Shown here piece after piece: positions 7,701 through 14,733 of a stretch of 26,312 bases of DNA (positions are counted from its first letter, which is position 1; the number at the start of each line of letters is the position of its first letter). A program made the position numbers and the translations under genes. This DNA comes from Actinomycetes bacterium (GTDB taxonomy: Bacteria; Actinomycetota; Actinomycetes; Actinomycetales; Cellulomonadaceae), in NCBI GenBank assembly GCA_023426865.1, contig JAEZBT010000031.1, positions 1 to 26,312 on the forward strand, read 5' to 3'. The notes below the pieces were generated by a model. That model made no database searches. It was not told the DNA's origin and saw only the letters and a list, made by a program, of their open reading frames with translations.

Positions 7701-8073
7701 CTTCCGCGCTCTCCTTGTTCGCGCCAAGGCCGTGCAACAAATCCATCGCGCCAGAGAGCGCGCGGAGCGCGAGCATGTCCTCGATAGGACCGGTGCCATG
7801 CGAGAACTTGTTGCGGCCGGCGAGCGCGGCGGATGCGGCGTCGCGCAGTTCGGCCTTCAGTTTCTGTTCGAATCCGTCCCGCCAATTGTTGACGATGATG
7901 TAGAGCAGCGCGTGGGCGTCGAGGTCGGCGGCCGCGCTCAGCGACTTCGGCACGCGGGCGTGATCCCGCCAGCTTGCGCCGAACGACGCCTTCATGTACT
8001 TCTCGACAGCCGGCTGCACGCCCGTCTCAATCAGACGGAGCATGTCGCCAATGCGCTCGCGGTTTGTAGTCAT
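4798..8073 (-). CDS. HEPN-DUF499 ATPase (PglY/BrxC-type defence ATPase)
   Basis: A 1091-residue protein starting at ATG 8073, with AGGAAAG overlapping the stop of the methylase gene just upstream. Residues about 1-120 resemble the Swt1-type HEPN domain and include R87-NKFS-H92, matching the RNase motif R-x4-6-H. Residues 250-275 carry the Walker A TNFGGGKTHTLL, and LVLLDELVAYV (about 367-377) is Walker B; a VGSLPESD sensor-like segment and an AYPVHPYLFDKL stretch follow, all hallmarks of DUF499. The C-terminal third (LRITLEIHAEAS at the end) is typical of long DUF499 proteins. DUF499 is the defining domain of PglY in type 2 BREX, and DUF499 genes recur next to DUF1156 methylases in defence islands. 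I infer that it powers the methylase/restriction complex; HEPN RNase activity would give an abortive arm. Confidence 0.88.
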   Translation of the reverse strand: MTTNRERIGDMLRLIETGVQPAVEKYMKASFGASWRDHARVPKSLSAAADLDAHALLYIIVNNWRDGFEQKLKAELRDAASAALAGRNKFSHGTGPIEDMLALRALSGAMDLLHGLGANKESAEAKAHVDALIAKLAPTRNGAEGARSPLTLMAPKASEPSAPSQADMFAGGGVEGLTPWRIACPPRDDVLEGRLNKDAFAANLAAADRGEGAETYSDAVAFFNATHVTHGLEIALKSAAQRLKSGGGPSTIGLQTNFGGGKTHTLLSLLHLTRLKSLKGIDTLGSLQNDLAGLPPTKAAAFVGTDKGPDIPLEMVSGRPVRTLWGYLAYRLAGKEGLAVVEPAENANTNPGAQAFKRVFDMAGPSLVLLDELVAYVRQLSGARFEAHISFLQSLTEAAALSKNVLIVGSLPESDIEAGGGEKGLETLRALEKLFGRTQSAWQPAQGSETYAVIRRRLFQDLDENGEKARKRTVEAFRKLYRQHGGDFPPYAAEKDYEEKMAEAYPVHPYLFDKLATDWGALDKFQRTRGVLALLARTIYASYRDRSDEPLILPSSLRMNDPEVRGALIEPLQGPIWGSIIDGEVDGDTSLPARMETSRPRYRTEQVVRRAARAVFVGTAPRGDARGGLTGPELRLSCATPGEQVSVFGDALRELSERASHLYESEGRYWFGPQATLNKEADNRAADIDADRVDTEIVKLLKEDERQDRGRWSSVPVAPHPPTDVADEPLTRLVVLGPDAPYVAGGGSAADIAALDAVTRRAGGQRRFRNALVFLAADQKGLDEARRTVRRMLAWDDIAKDQRLDLRDSQRQDALSRAGEARRGAVAAVRKAWSHLLAPHPAQDDPARIEIERSGVKATGQNSTPKAAWDKAAEEHAVLQQLGRASLLDRLKQLWPADRDDLELDTLRDWFFEFPYMERLRDDEVLAEAVSAAVADISDEGLALALGKDANGAYVGLQFRKSVQPRFGVGALLVRNAVAKSYAAEPGAPQPASGVGGTVSEMPVGAPSGGLAGRARPRRFVGVVELDSLRGLAKAGQVFESVVSELDRASGAKLRITLEIHAEASDGFPEDVEAVVADNAATLGFSDKRFD

Positions 8074-8081
8074 CGTCTTTC

Positions 8082-11036
8082 CTAGATGTCCAATTCGCCC
8101 TGCGCCGGTGCGGGGCCAATTCCGGCCTCAGCCGCGCGGTCGGCGGCGCTTTCGATGTGCGGCCAGCTTGTCTGCAGCTCGTTCCAGATTAGCGCTTCTT
8201 CGCTGTCTTTCCGGTTGTTCGTAGCAAGCTCAAACATTCGCTCGGCAACGAGGAGCACGTCTGGACCGCACTCGCGTTTCTCCGCCAGTAGCCGACCAGC
8301 TTCGTCCACTCCGCCATCTTCGGCGCGTAGCGTGCGCGCCATGTGCTGGGCCAACTCCCAGACGGTCACGGTTTGGTCGATGGAAGGCCGCCACGGCTGG
8401 CCGTAGCGCTCCAACGTCGCTTCGTGCATTTCTTCGCGTGTCAGCAGTTTGGCGTTGCCGCCCTTGGCGCGGAAGAGACCGGACGCGTTGATACCTGTTT
8501 CGGTCAGATTGAACGCCTGCAACTGGGTGATGGCTGAGCCCGCGCCGCCCTTCTTCTCCTCGTAGCCGTGCTGCTGATACCATTCGAGCGCAAAGCGCGT
8601 CTCGGCGTCCAACTCTTCCGTGCCTTCGGCCAAGAGCGCGTCGATCTCCTTGTTGATCAGCGCCAACGCCGTCGAGACGCGCATGGCGCTGTCATCGGCC
8701 TCACGCACCATCCCATATTTCGAGAACACCCCGATTCCCGGGCCGATGGCGGCCTGGCGGCGATCTGGTAATGGGATGCCAGCCTTCTGATGCGCGAGGA
8801 TTGCTTCAGCCATCACCGGCTTCAGCTCACGTAGAAAATCACGGCGGCTGGCGACTTGCGCGTTGTCTGACCGCTTACGGCAGACAAGTACTACCGACGA
8901 TGCCAATGCGTTTGTGCCAGACGCGATTTGACGAGTGGCCATCTCTGTACGCACTGGCCATGTGCCATCCACTTGGAGCCCGCTATCGACAACCGCTTGG
9001 AGAAATGCGGCCCACCCGGGCGAAGTCACCCCATCGACGCCGCTTTCAGATTGTTTGAACGCGTAGTAGATGGCAAGTGGCGTATCTTGCGAGACGCGCC
9101 TCATGGCGCTTAGTGCCAAGCGCATTCCCGACATGAAGTGTTGCTCGGCGCTCTCTGCGCCTCCATGACGATATGGCGTCGCGACAAGCTCCTCATTCTT
9201 GGGAGAGAGAAGCCGCCGAAAAAGAGCGGGATGCTGTGATCCAAGCGTTCGGCGAAGCCACACATAGAAATAGTCGGACAGGTCCGCGTATCCGATATTG
9301 TCGTAGTACGGCGGGTCCGTATTGATCACAACGTCGGGGAAGAAGTCGTTCTTAGGTGCATCTTTCTGAACCGCGAAACCGGGCACGGTTGTCGAATTTC
9401 GCAGGAAGCCAACCCCTCCAGTCACAACACCGAGGAAGTCGCCGCCCGCACCCGCGAAGGGATTGATCTCCGCAAAGTCCCATACCATTGGCAGCGCCTG
9501 TCGCCCGAATGCCGGCGCGGTTTTATCCTCCCCAGCGCGCCACCGACTTTGACTGGTCAGAAACGCTGCCATCTTGGAAGCGGAGATTCCCAAATACGTC
9601 GCCACAGCATCCGCATAAGCCACGGCGCCCAGGCCGCCTTCGGCGAGCGGGGGGTCGTCGTTGCGAGCAGCGAGCGGCGTGGCGGCGCGGGCGTCGGTCA
9701 GCACGCGCTCGCGCGCTTCGCCGACCAAATCCGAAAACGTCATAAGCGCCGTGAGTTGGCGCGCCGTGAAAAGTTTGCCGAAAGTATCCAGCCCATATTG
9801 CACGGTCCAGAAGTTGCGCGGGTCGTTCGGCAACGTTTGCTCAAGCCCAGGCGCTGCGGGACGATCCACCTCCGCCGCGGTCTCGTGCTCCGACGTCGGC
9901 GCAAGGTAGACGCGCCCACCTTTGCCCTCGGCGACAATCGCCATGAGCCGTGCGCCCATCCCGTCGGCCTTGCCTTCGGCCTTGACGTAATCACCGTCAA
10001 TCGCCGCGCCGGACAGCGCGCAGACGAAATTGGCGCCGCGCCCTGACTTGGTCCCGTCTTTGGCCTTGTCCAATTCGTCCTTGCTGACGCCGCTCGCCTT
10101 CACCTCGAAGCGCCAGCCGTCCTTGGCGTTCACATCCTTCACCGGAACGACGATAGCTTCCTTGCCCTTCTTCGCCGACAGGATGAACGAGGCCGCCAGC
10201 GGCACGTGCGCGCCTTTGAGCGCAGGATCGGGCGAAGCCACCGTGCGCGCCCACAGCCACGCGATGACGGTCGCTTCCGAGCCATCCGAGAGCTTGGCTT
10301 TCGGATAGAGCTTGCCGATGCGCTTCTCCGCTTCGTCGCGCATCCATTTGCCGTAGCGCCGCACGTCCTCGGCAAGGCCCTGCGCGCCTTTCCAGTTGCG
10401 CACTTCATCCTTGGCGTCGGGATGCACCGGCGGCAGGCCGGCGAACTTCGGCGGAAACTCGATCAGCGCTTTGGTGATGAGTACGGCCACCGGATTGAGG
10501 TCCGAGCCGTAAGCGCGGAGCCCCAATCGCTGCGCTTCGAGCGGAATGGAGCCACCTCCGCAGAACGGATCGTAGACCGGCGGCGCCTTGGTCTGCAGAC
10601 AAGCGAGCACGTCGCCCGGCTTGTCCTTCGCCGGCGGGTCTTCACCGAGGCCCCACGCCACCGAACGCGCGATCTCCCAACGCGCCGCCTCGATGGCCCG
10701 CTCGAACCGCGCCTGATCGGCCGCATCCGACTTCGGCCACTCGACCATGTCCTCAATGATCTTGTGCAGCCGCCGCCGCTCGCGTTCCTGCTCTTCGTCG
10801 GTCGGGAACCGGTCCGGCCACGCGCAAGGATCATCCACCAGCTGCGCGAACAGCACCGCGCGGCACGCCGCCAGCGGCCGACGCGCCCACCACAAGTGCA
10901 GCGTGGAGGGATGGCCGTGCCGAACCGATTTTTCCCTGCTCGACGCGGCGTTGATCGCATCGAGCGGCAACGAATGCTCGATCAGCTTTCTGCGGACCTG
11001 GGCGGTGGAATCGTTCATCGCAAAGGTATCCGTCAT
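8082..11036 (-). CDS. DUF1156 adenine-specific DNA methylase (COG1743, PglXI-type)
   Basis: A 984-residue protein. The N-terminal DUF1156 (residues about 17-70) shows IEHSLPLDAINAASSREK and then HPSTLHLWWARRPLAACRA. The SAM-binding motif is VYDPFCGGGSIPLEA (about 154-168), followed by GSDLNPVAV. The catalytic DPPY is at 574-577 inside VINTDPPYYDN, consistent with N6-adenine methylation. About 400 residues separate the two motifs; this insert contains the COG1743 Zn-ribbon region (FVCALSGAAIDGDYVKAEGK) but with only one cysteine, so zinc binding is probably lost. It lies 36 bp after the helicase and 8 bp before the DUF499 gene in one operon. DUF1156 methylases are the PglXI component of type 3 BREX, where methylation marks self DNA. 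An ATG at 11018 is an alternative start. Confidence 0.92.
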   Translation of the reverse strand: MTDTFAMNDSTAQVRRKLIEHSLPLDAINAASSREKSVRHGHPSTLHLWWARRPLAACRAVLFAQLVDDPCAWPDRFPTDEEQERERRRLHKIIEDMVEWPKSDAADQARFERAIEAARWEIARSVAWGLGEDPPAKDKPGDVLACLQTKAPPVYDPFCGGGSIPLEAQRLGLRAYGSDLNPVAVLITKALIEFPPKFAGLPPVHPDAKDEVRNWKGAQGLAEDVRRYGKWMRDEAEKRIGKLYPKAKLSDGSEATVIAWLWARTVASPDPALKGAHVPLAASFILSAKKGKEAIVVPVKDVNAKDGWRFEVKASGVSKDELDKAKDGTKSGRGANFVCALSGAAIDGDYVKAEGKADGMGARLMAIVAEGKGGRVYLAPTSEHETAAEVDRPAAPGLEQTLPNDPRNFWTVQYGLDTFGKLFTARQLTALMTFSDLVGEARERVLTDARAATPLAARNDDPPLAEGGLGAVAYADAVATYLGISASKMAAFLTSQSRWRAGEDKTAPAFGRQALPMVWDFAEINPFAGAGGDFLGVVTGGVGFLRNSTTVPGFAVQKDAPKNDFFPDVVINTDPPYYDNIGYADLSDYFYVWLRRTLGSQHPALFRRLLSPKNEELVATPYRHGGAESAEQHFMSGMRLALSAMRRVSQDTPLAIYYAFKQSESGVDGVTSPGWAAFLQAVVDSGLQVDGTWPVRTEMATRQIASGTNALASSVVLVCRKRSDNAQVASRRDFLRELKPVMAEAILAHQKAGIPLPDRRQAAIGPGIGVFSKYGMVREADDSAMRVSTALALINKEIDALLAEGTEELDAETRFALEWYQQHGYEEKKGGAGSAITQLQAFNLTETGINASGLFRAKGGNAKLLTREEMHEATLERYGQPWRPSIDQTVTVWELAQHMARTLRAEDGGVDEAGRLLAEKRECGPDVLLVAERMFELATNNRKDSEEALIWNELQTSWPHIESAADRAAEAGIGPAPAQGELDI

Positions 11037-11072
11037 GGCCGCCGCAAAAGCGAGCGCGGCCCTTGCGCCACT

Positions 11073-14000
11073 TCAGAAACCGAGGTCCGGCAAGGGATTG
11101 GCCACCGCCAGCAGATCCTTTAGCGCGTAGTGTCGGCAGGTGTCGCGAAACTCCCCCTCGAACCAGAAATGGCCCGCCGGATCGGCGATATAGACGGGCT
11201 GGCGGGCAAAGCCATTCTCCACCTGCACGACCACCAGATGATATTGCCGGCCCGCATTGCGCGCCTTGAGCATTTCGTTTCGGGTGACGATCACGTCGCT
11301 GCCGCCGACAATGCGGCCCTTTACCTCCAAGAACAGCATCTTGCCGTTCGGCGTGAAGCTCTCGATGTCCCAGCCTCGATTGAACTTCGAAACATCCACA
11401 GGCGAGCGGCCAGCCGCACGCTCGGCGTCCATCACCGCCTGCATAGCAATGAGTTCGACCTCGGCCGTCTCCTCAGCAAAACCATCCACCTTCGTCGGCG
11501 CGAGTCGCGTCTGAATGAGACCGATGGGGACCACTAGCGCGCCGCCCAGCACCCGAGGCGGGAGCGCAGCAATGTCGCGCTCGCGCTCGATCTCGGCCAG
11601 GCGCATTTCCAGACGCTGCCCGAGTTCATTAGCGCGTGTCTCAGCCTTTCGCAGCGCTAGCGTCTCATCCTTGCCTTGCATCACCGCCTGGCGATGCTTG
11701 GCCGCACGAGCGTCCCAATGCCGGATTTCGCGCTTCAAACGCTCGCGAACTTCGTCCTCGACCTTCTTCAGGTGCGAGAGGCGACGCTCACGCACCCGCT
11801 CCAAGTGTTCAGGCACTAGCGTCCGAGCCGCGAACTGCACTGCGCGCTGATTGAGATCGCCGGTCAACCAATCGGCCTCGACTAAGCTGGAGACGACGTC
11901 CTGCTCCTCCGCCCTCGCGGCGCGCAGGTCGAGATAAGGCGCGGGGCCAGCGATCTGCGCCGCACCATCCGGCTTTAGGTACACCGACTGAAGCTGCTTC
12001 GAGACGATGCGCGCAGTGCCATCCGCCGCCATGCGCCCATCGCGGATCTCGTGCTCGGCCATGATGAGCAGCTTCGGCGTTTGGCCCCAATCATTCTCAT
12101 CGACCAGGACCGCGCCCTCGCGGAGGGCGGGCCCAAACTCTTCGAGCGTGAGATCGGTGGTGGCTTCGAGCAGCGGATGGCCAGGCGCGACAAGCGCAGC
12201 GTCAGCGTCCTGCGCGCTCGGTTTGCGGAAGCCCTTGTCGAAACAAACGCGGTGGTAGCGCTCCAGCACCGGATCGCCCGAGCCGGCGACATGATCGTGC
12301 ATGCGCACTCGCGCCGGCACCCGCGTGACCTCCCAGCGCCCCTGCTCACGCGGCTCAAGAATACCGCCTTGACGGCGGAACGCCTCCATGAAGAAGGCGC
12401 GGATGTAGTGCGGCTGCAGTCGCTGCGCCGCCGCGCGCTCCATTTCCAGGCGCAGCTCTTCAACCCGAGCTGGGCTTAACGATTCCGCCGAAAGCTGCGC
12501 CCGCTCGGTCAGCTCCTTCAGCCGTTGCTGGTCGACCGCGCCCTCAACCACTTCGAATAATTTGGCACGGATCTCCTCGCGCTCGCCTTCGCGCACAGCT
12601 TCGAAGAGCAAGTCGTGCAGCTTGCGCTCGACGAACAGCTCGCCCAGCACGTCATAGACCTTGCCACCAAGCGCCTTGCGCGCTTCTTCCAGCTTCTCCA
12701 AGAGCCGTTGATAAACCGCGCCTTCGCGCGTCTCGCCGGCCACGAGATTCCACAAGTGGCACATCTCGGTCTGGCCGATGCGGTGGATGCGGCCGAAGCG
12801 CTGCTCCAACCGGTTCGGATTCCACGGCAGGTCGTAATTGACCATGAGGTGGGCGCCACGCTGCAGGTTGACGCCTTCGCCAGCGGCGTCGTTGGCGATC
12901 AACACGCGTACCTTTGGGTCATCATTGAACGCCGCCACCGCGGCCCGGCGCTGCTGGCGCGGCACGCCGCCATGAATGACCTTCACCGCTTCTGGATCGC
13001 CGAGGCGAGCGACGATCTTGTCCTGCAGATATTCGAGCGTGTCGCGCGGCTCGGTGAAGATGAGGATCTTTTTCTGTCGACCTGTCTCCGGATCGTGCAC
13101 TGGCGGCTGGTTGAGAATCTGTGCCAGCTGCGACCACTTCGCGTCCTCGCCGCTGCGGCAAAGCACATAGGCGCGCTCTTCGAGGTTCTTGACGATGGCG
13201 ATCTCAGCCGCGAGTTCGTCCAGCGTCCGCGCTGTCGACGCCGTGTCGATGGCCTCGTTTTCGAGGTCTTCGAGTTCTTCCTCCGGCATTTCTTCGATGT
13301 CGGCGGCCTCAAGATCGTTGAGCGGCCCCTTCAGCGGCTGGCTGAGCTGACCGCGCGCCCTGATCTGCTCCTCTTCGAAGCGCGCCTGCAGCCGCTCGCG
13401 CCGGCGCTTCAGCGACATCCAGATCGCTCGCGGCGAGGACGCAAGCCGCCGCTGCAGCGACATGAGCGCAAAGCCGACATTGTTGCGCGCTCGACCTTCG
13501 CCGGCGTTATCGGCGCGATTCATCTCCTCGCGCACATAATCAGTGACGCCGCTATAGAGCTGGGCTTCGGCGTCCGAGAGCTTGTAGCTCACCGTATAAG
13601 CGCGTCGCTCCGGAAAGAGCGGCCGGCCATCGAACCAATAGAGTTCTTCCTTGATCATGCGCCGCATCAGATCGGCCGGCCGCGCGGCCCGCGCGCCTTC
13701 ACGCGGCCGGCCTTCGAAGCGGTCATGATCCAGGAGGGAGAGGAAGAGCTGAAACTCGTCTTCCTTGCCGTTATGCGGGGTGGCCGTCATCAGCAAGAGA
13801 TGCCGCGCGTTCTGGCCCAGCTTCAGCCCGAACAAGAAACGCTTAGTGCGCTTGACCTCATTGCCGAAATAGCTGGCCGACATGCGGTGCGCTTCATCGA
13901 CGATGACCAGATCGAAGTCTGGTGCAGCTTCGATCAGCGCCTGCATTTCTTCGGACCGCGACGCCATGTCGAGACGCAAGATCAGCTTGTCGTGCTCGCG

Positions 14001-14582
14001 GAAGGGATTTCCCTGGTAAGAGGACTCGATCATCTCGCGGCTGACGATGTGGAAACGCAAATCGAACTTCTCACGAAGTTCGTCCTCCCATTGCTCAACC
14101 AGAGAGCCAGGGGCGACGATGAGGCAGCGCTTCAAGTCCCCGCGGAGCATCAGCTCCTTGATGAAGAGCCCGGCCATGATGGTCTTGCCGGCGCCAGGGT
14201 CATCGGCGAGCAAGAAGCGCAGCGGCTGGCGCGGCAGCATCTCGCCATAGACCGCCGTAATCTGGTGCGGCAGCGCCTCGATCGGCGAACTTGTCAGGGC
14301 GAGATAAGGATCGAACAAATGCGCTAGCCGGATGCGTCGCGCTTCGGCAGCGAGACGGAAGTCCTCCGCATCGGCGCTGAACGAAAATGGGCGCACAGCG
14401 CGCGCCACTTCGAGCCGCGCTTCGTCAGCGCGGGTTAACACGCGTTCTTCCGGTCCATTCTCGGACCGGAAGAATACGCGCAGCTGATCCTCGCTCAACC
14501 AGTCGGCTGAAACGATCTCAGAAAGGCCACGTGAGGCGAGGCCCTTCACACTCAGTCCTTTGATCAGTTCTTCCAGCCGCAC
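11073..14582 (-). CDS. SNF2-family helicase with C-terminal DUF3883 (BrxHII-like)
   Basis: About 1169 residues from a GTG at 14582, chosen because GGAG sits seven bases upstream and family members begin near MxLEELxxG; an ATG at 14633 without a ribosome site would add 17 residues. In the longer numbering: LADDPGAGKTIMAG Walker A (142-155), VIVDEAHRMSA DEAH box (243-253), LLMTATPHNGKEDEF motif III region, then a helicase C-terminal domain with NDAAGEGVNLQ and RFGRIHRIGQ. Near the C-terminus, GWDIESF then FLEVKGR then VTRNEML is DUF3883, a nuclease-like or DNA-end-binding domain. It is the RapA/SNF2 type found with DUF1156 methylases and as BrxHII in type 3 BREX. I infer that it translocates on invading DNA for the methylase/DUF499 complex. 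First gene of the trio. Confidence 0.9.
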   Translation of the reverse strand: MRLEELIKGLSVKGLASRGLSEIVSADWLSEDQLRVFFRSENGPEERVLTRADEARLEVARAVRPFSFSADAEDFRLAAEARRIRLAHLFDPYLALTSSPIEALPHQITAVYGEMLPRQPLRFLLADDPGAGKTIMAGLFIKELMLRGDLKRCLIVAPGSLVEQWEDELREKFDLRFHIVSREMIESSYQGNPFREHDKLILRLDMASRSEEMQALIEAAPDFDLVIVDEAHRMSASYFGNEVKRTKRFLFGLKLGQNARHLLLMTATPHNGKEDEFQLFLSLLDHDRFEGRPREGARAARPADLMRRMIKEELYWFDGRPLFPERRAYTVSYKLSDAEAQLYSGVTDYVREEMNRADNAGEGRARNNVGFALMSLQRRLASSPRAIWMSLKRRRERLQARFEEEQIRARGQLSQPLKGPLNDLEAADIEEMPEEELEDLENEAIDTASTARTLDELAAEIAIVKNLEERAYVLCRSGEDAKWSQLAQILNQPPVHDPETGRQKKILIFTEPRDTLEYLQDKIVARLGDPEAVKVIHGGVPRQQRRAAVAAFNDDPKVRVLIANDAAGEGVNLQRGAHLMVNYDLPWNPNRLEQRFGRIHRIGQTEMCHLWNLVAGETREGAVYQRLLEKLEEARKALGGKVYDVLGELFVERKLHDLLFEAVREGEREEIRAKLFEVVEGAVDQQRLKELTERAQLSAESLSPARVEELRLEMERAAAQRLQPHYIRAFFMEAFRRQGGILEPREQGRWEVTRVPARVRMHDHVAGSGDPVLERYHRVCFDKGFRKPSAQDADAALVAPGHPLLEATTDLTLEEFGPALREGAVLVDENDWGQTPKLLIMAEHEIRDGRMAADGTARIVSKQLQSVYLKPDGAAQIAGPAPYLDLRAARAEEQDVVSSLVEADWLTGDLNQRAVQFAARTLVPEHLERVRERRLSHLKKVEDEVRERLKREIRHWDARAAKHRQAVMQGKDETLALRKAETRANELGQRLEMRLAEIERERDIAALPPRVLGGALVVPIGLIQTRLAPTKVDGFAEETAEVELIAMQAVMDAERAAGRSPVDVSKFNRGWDIESFTPNGKMLFLEVKGRIVGGSDVIVTRNEMLKARNAGRQYHLVVVQVENGFARQPVYIADPAGHFWFEGEFRDTCRHYALKDLLAVANPLPDLGF

Positions 14583-14733
14583 CAGCCCGCTCCATTGCCC
14601 ACGTGTTGGTAGCAATGGACAAGCATTCTGCAAAGACCGAGCGCACTGCGAACGGCCTCAAGCAAAAGCCGTCGCAGCGGCCGCCAGGAGAGGTCGCTCG
14701 CCGCCTCTCTTGGTTCAGCCCGCAAGCTATGGG
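14583..14733. promoter_or_regulatory. Gap between primase-helicase and defence operon
   Basis: This 151-bp spacer should carry the defence operon promoter if the trio is not transcribed only by read-through. I see an inverted repeat (AGAGGTCGC...GCCTCT at about 14691-14710) that could terminate the primase transcript, and no clear -35/-10 pair. Confidence 0.25.

Noticed and set aside
10206..11123. A 305-codon plus-strand frame opposite the methylase
   Set aside because: Composition is that of an antisense shadow; the opposite strand carries DUF1156 and DPFCGGGS.
12615..14327. A 570-codon plus-strand frame opposite the helicase
   Set aside because: It is a mirror frame produced by high GC; the minus strand encodes a full set of SNF2 helicase motifs over the same span.
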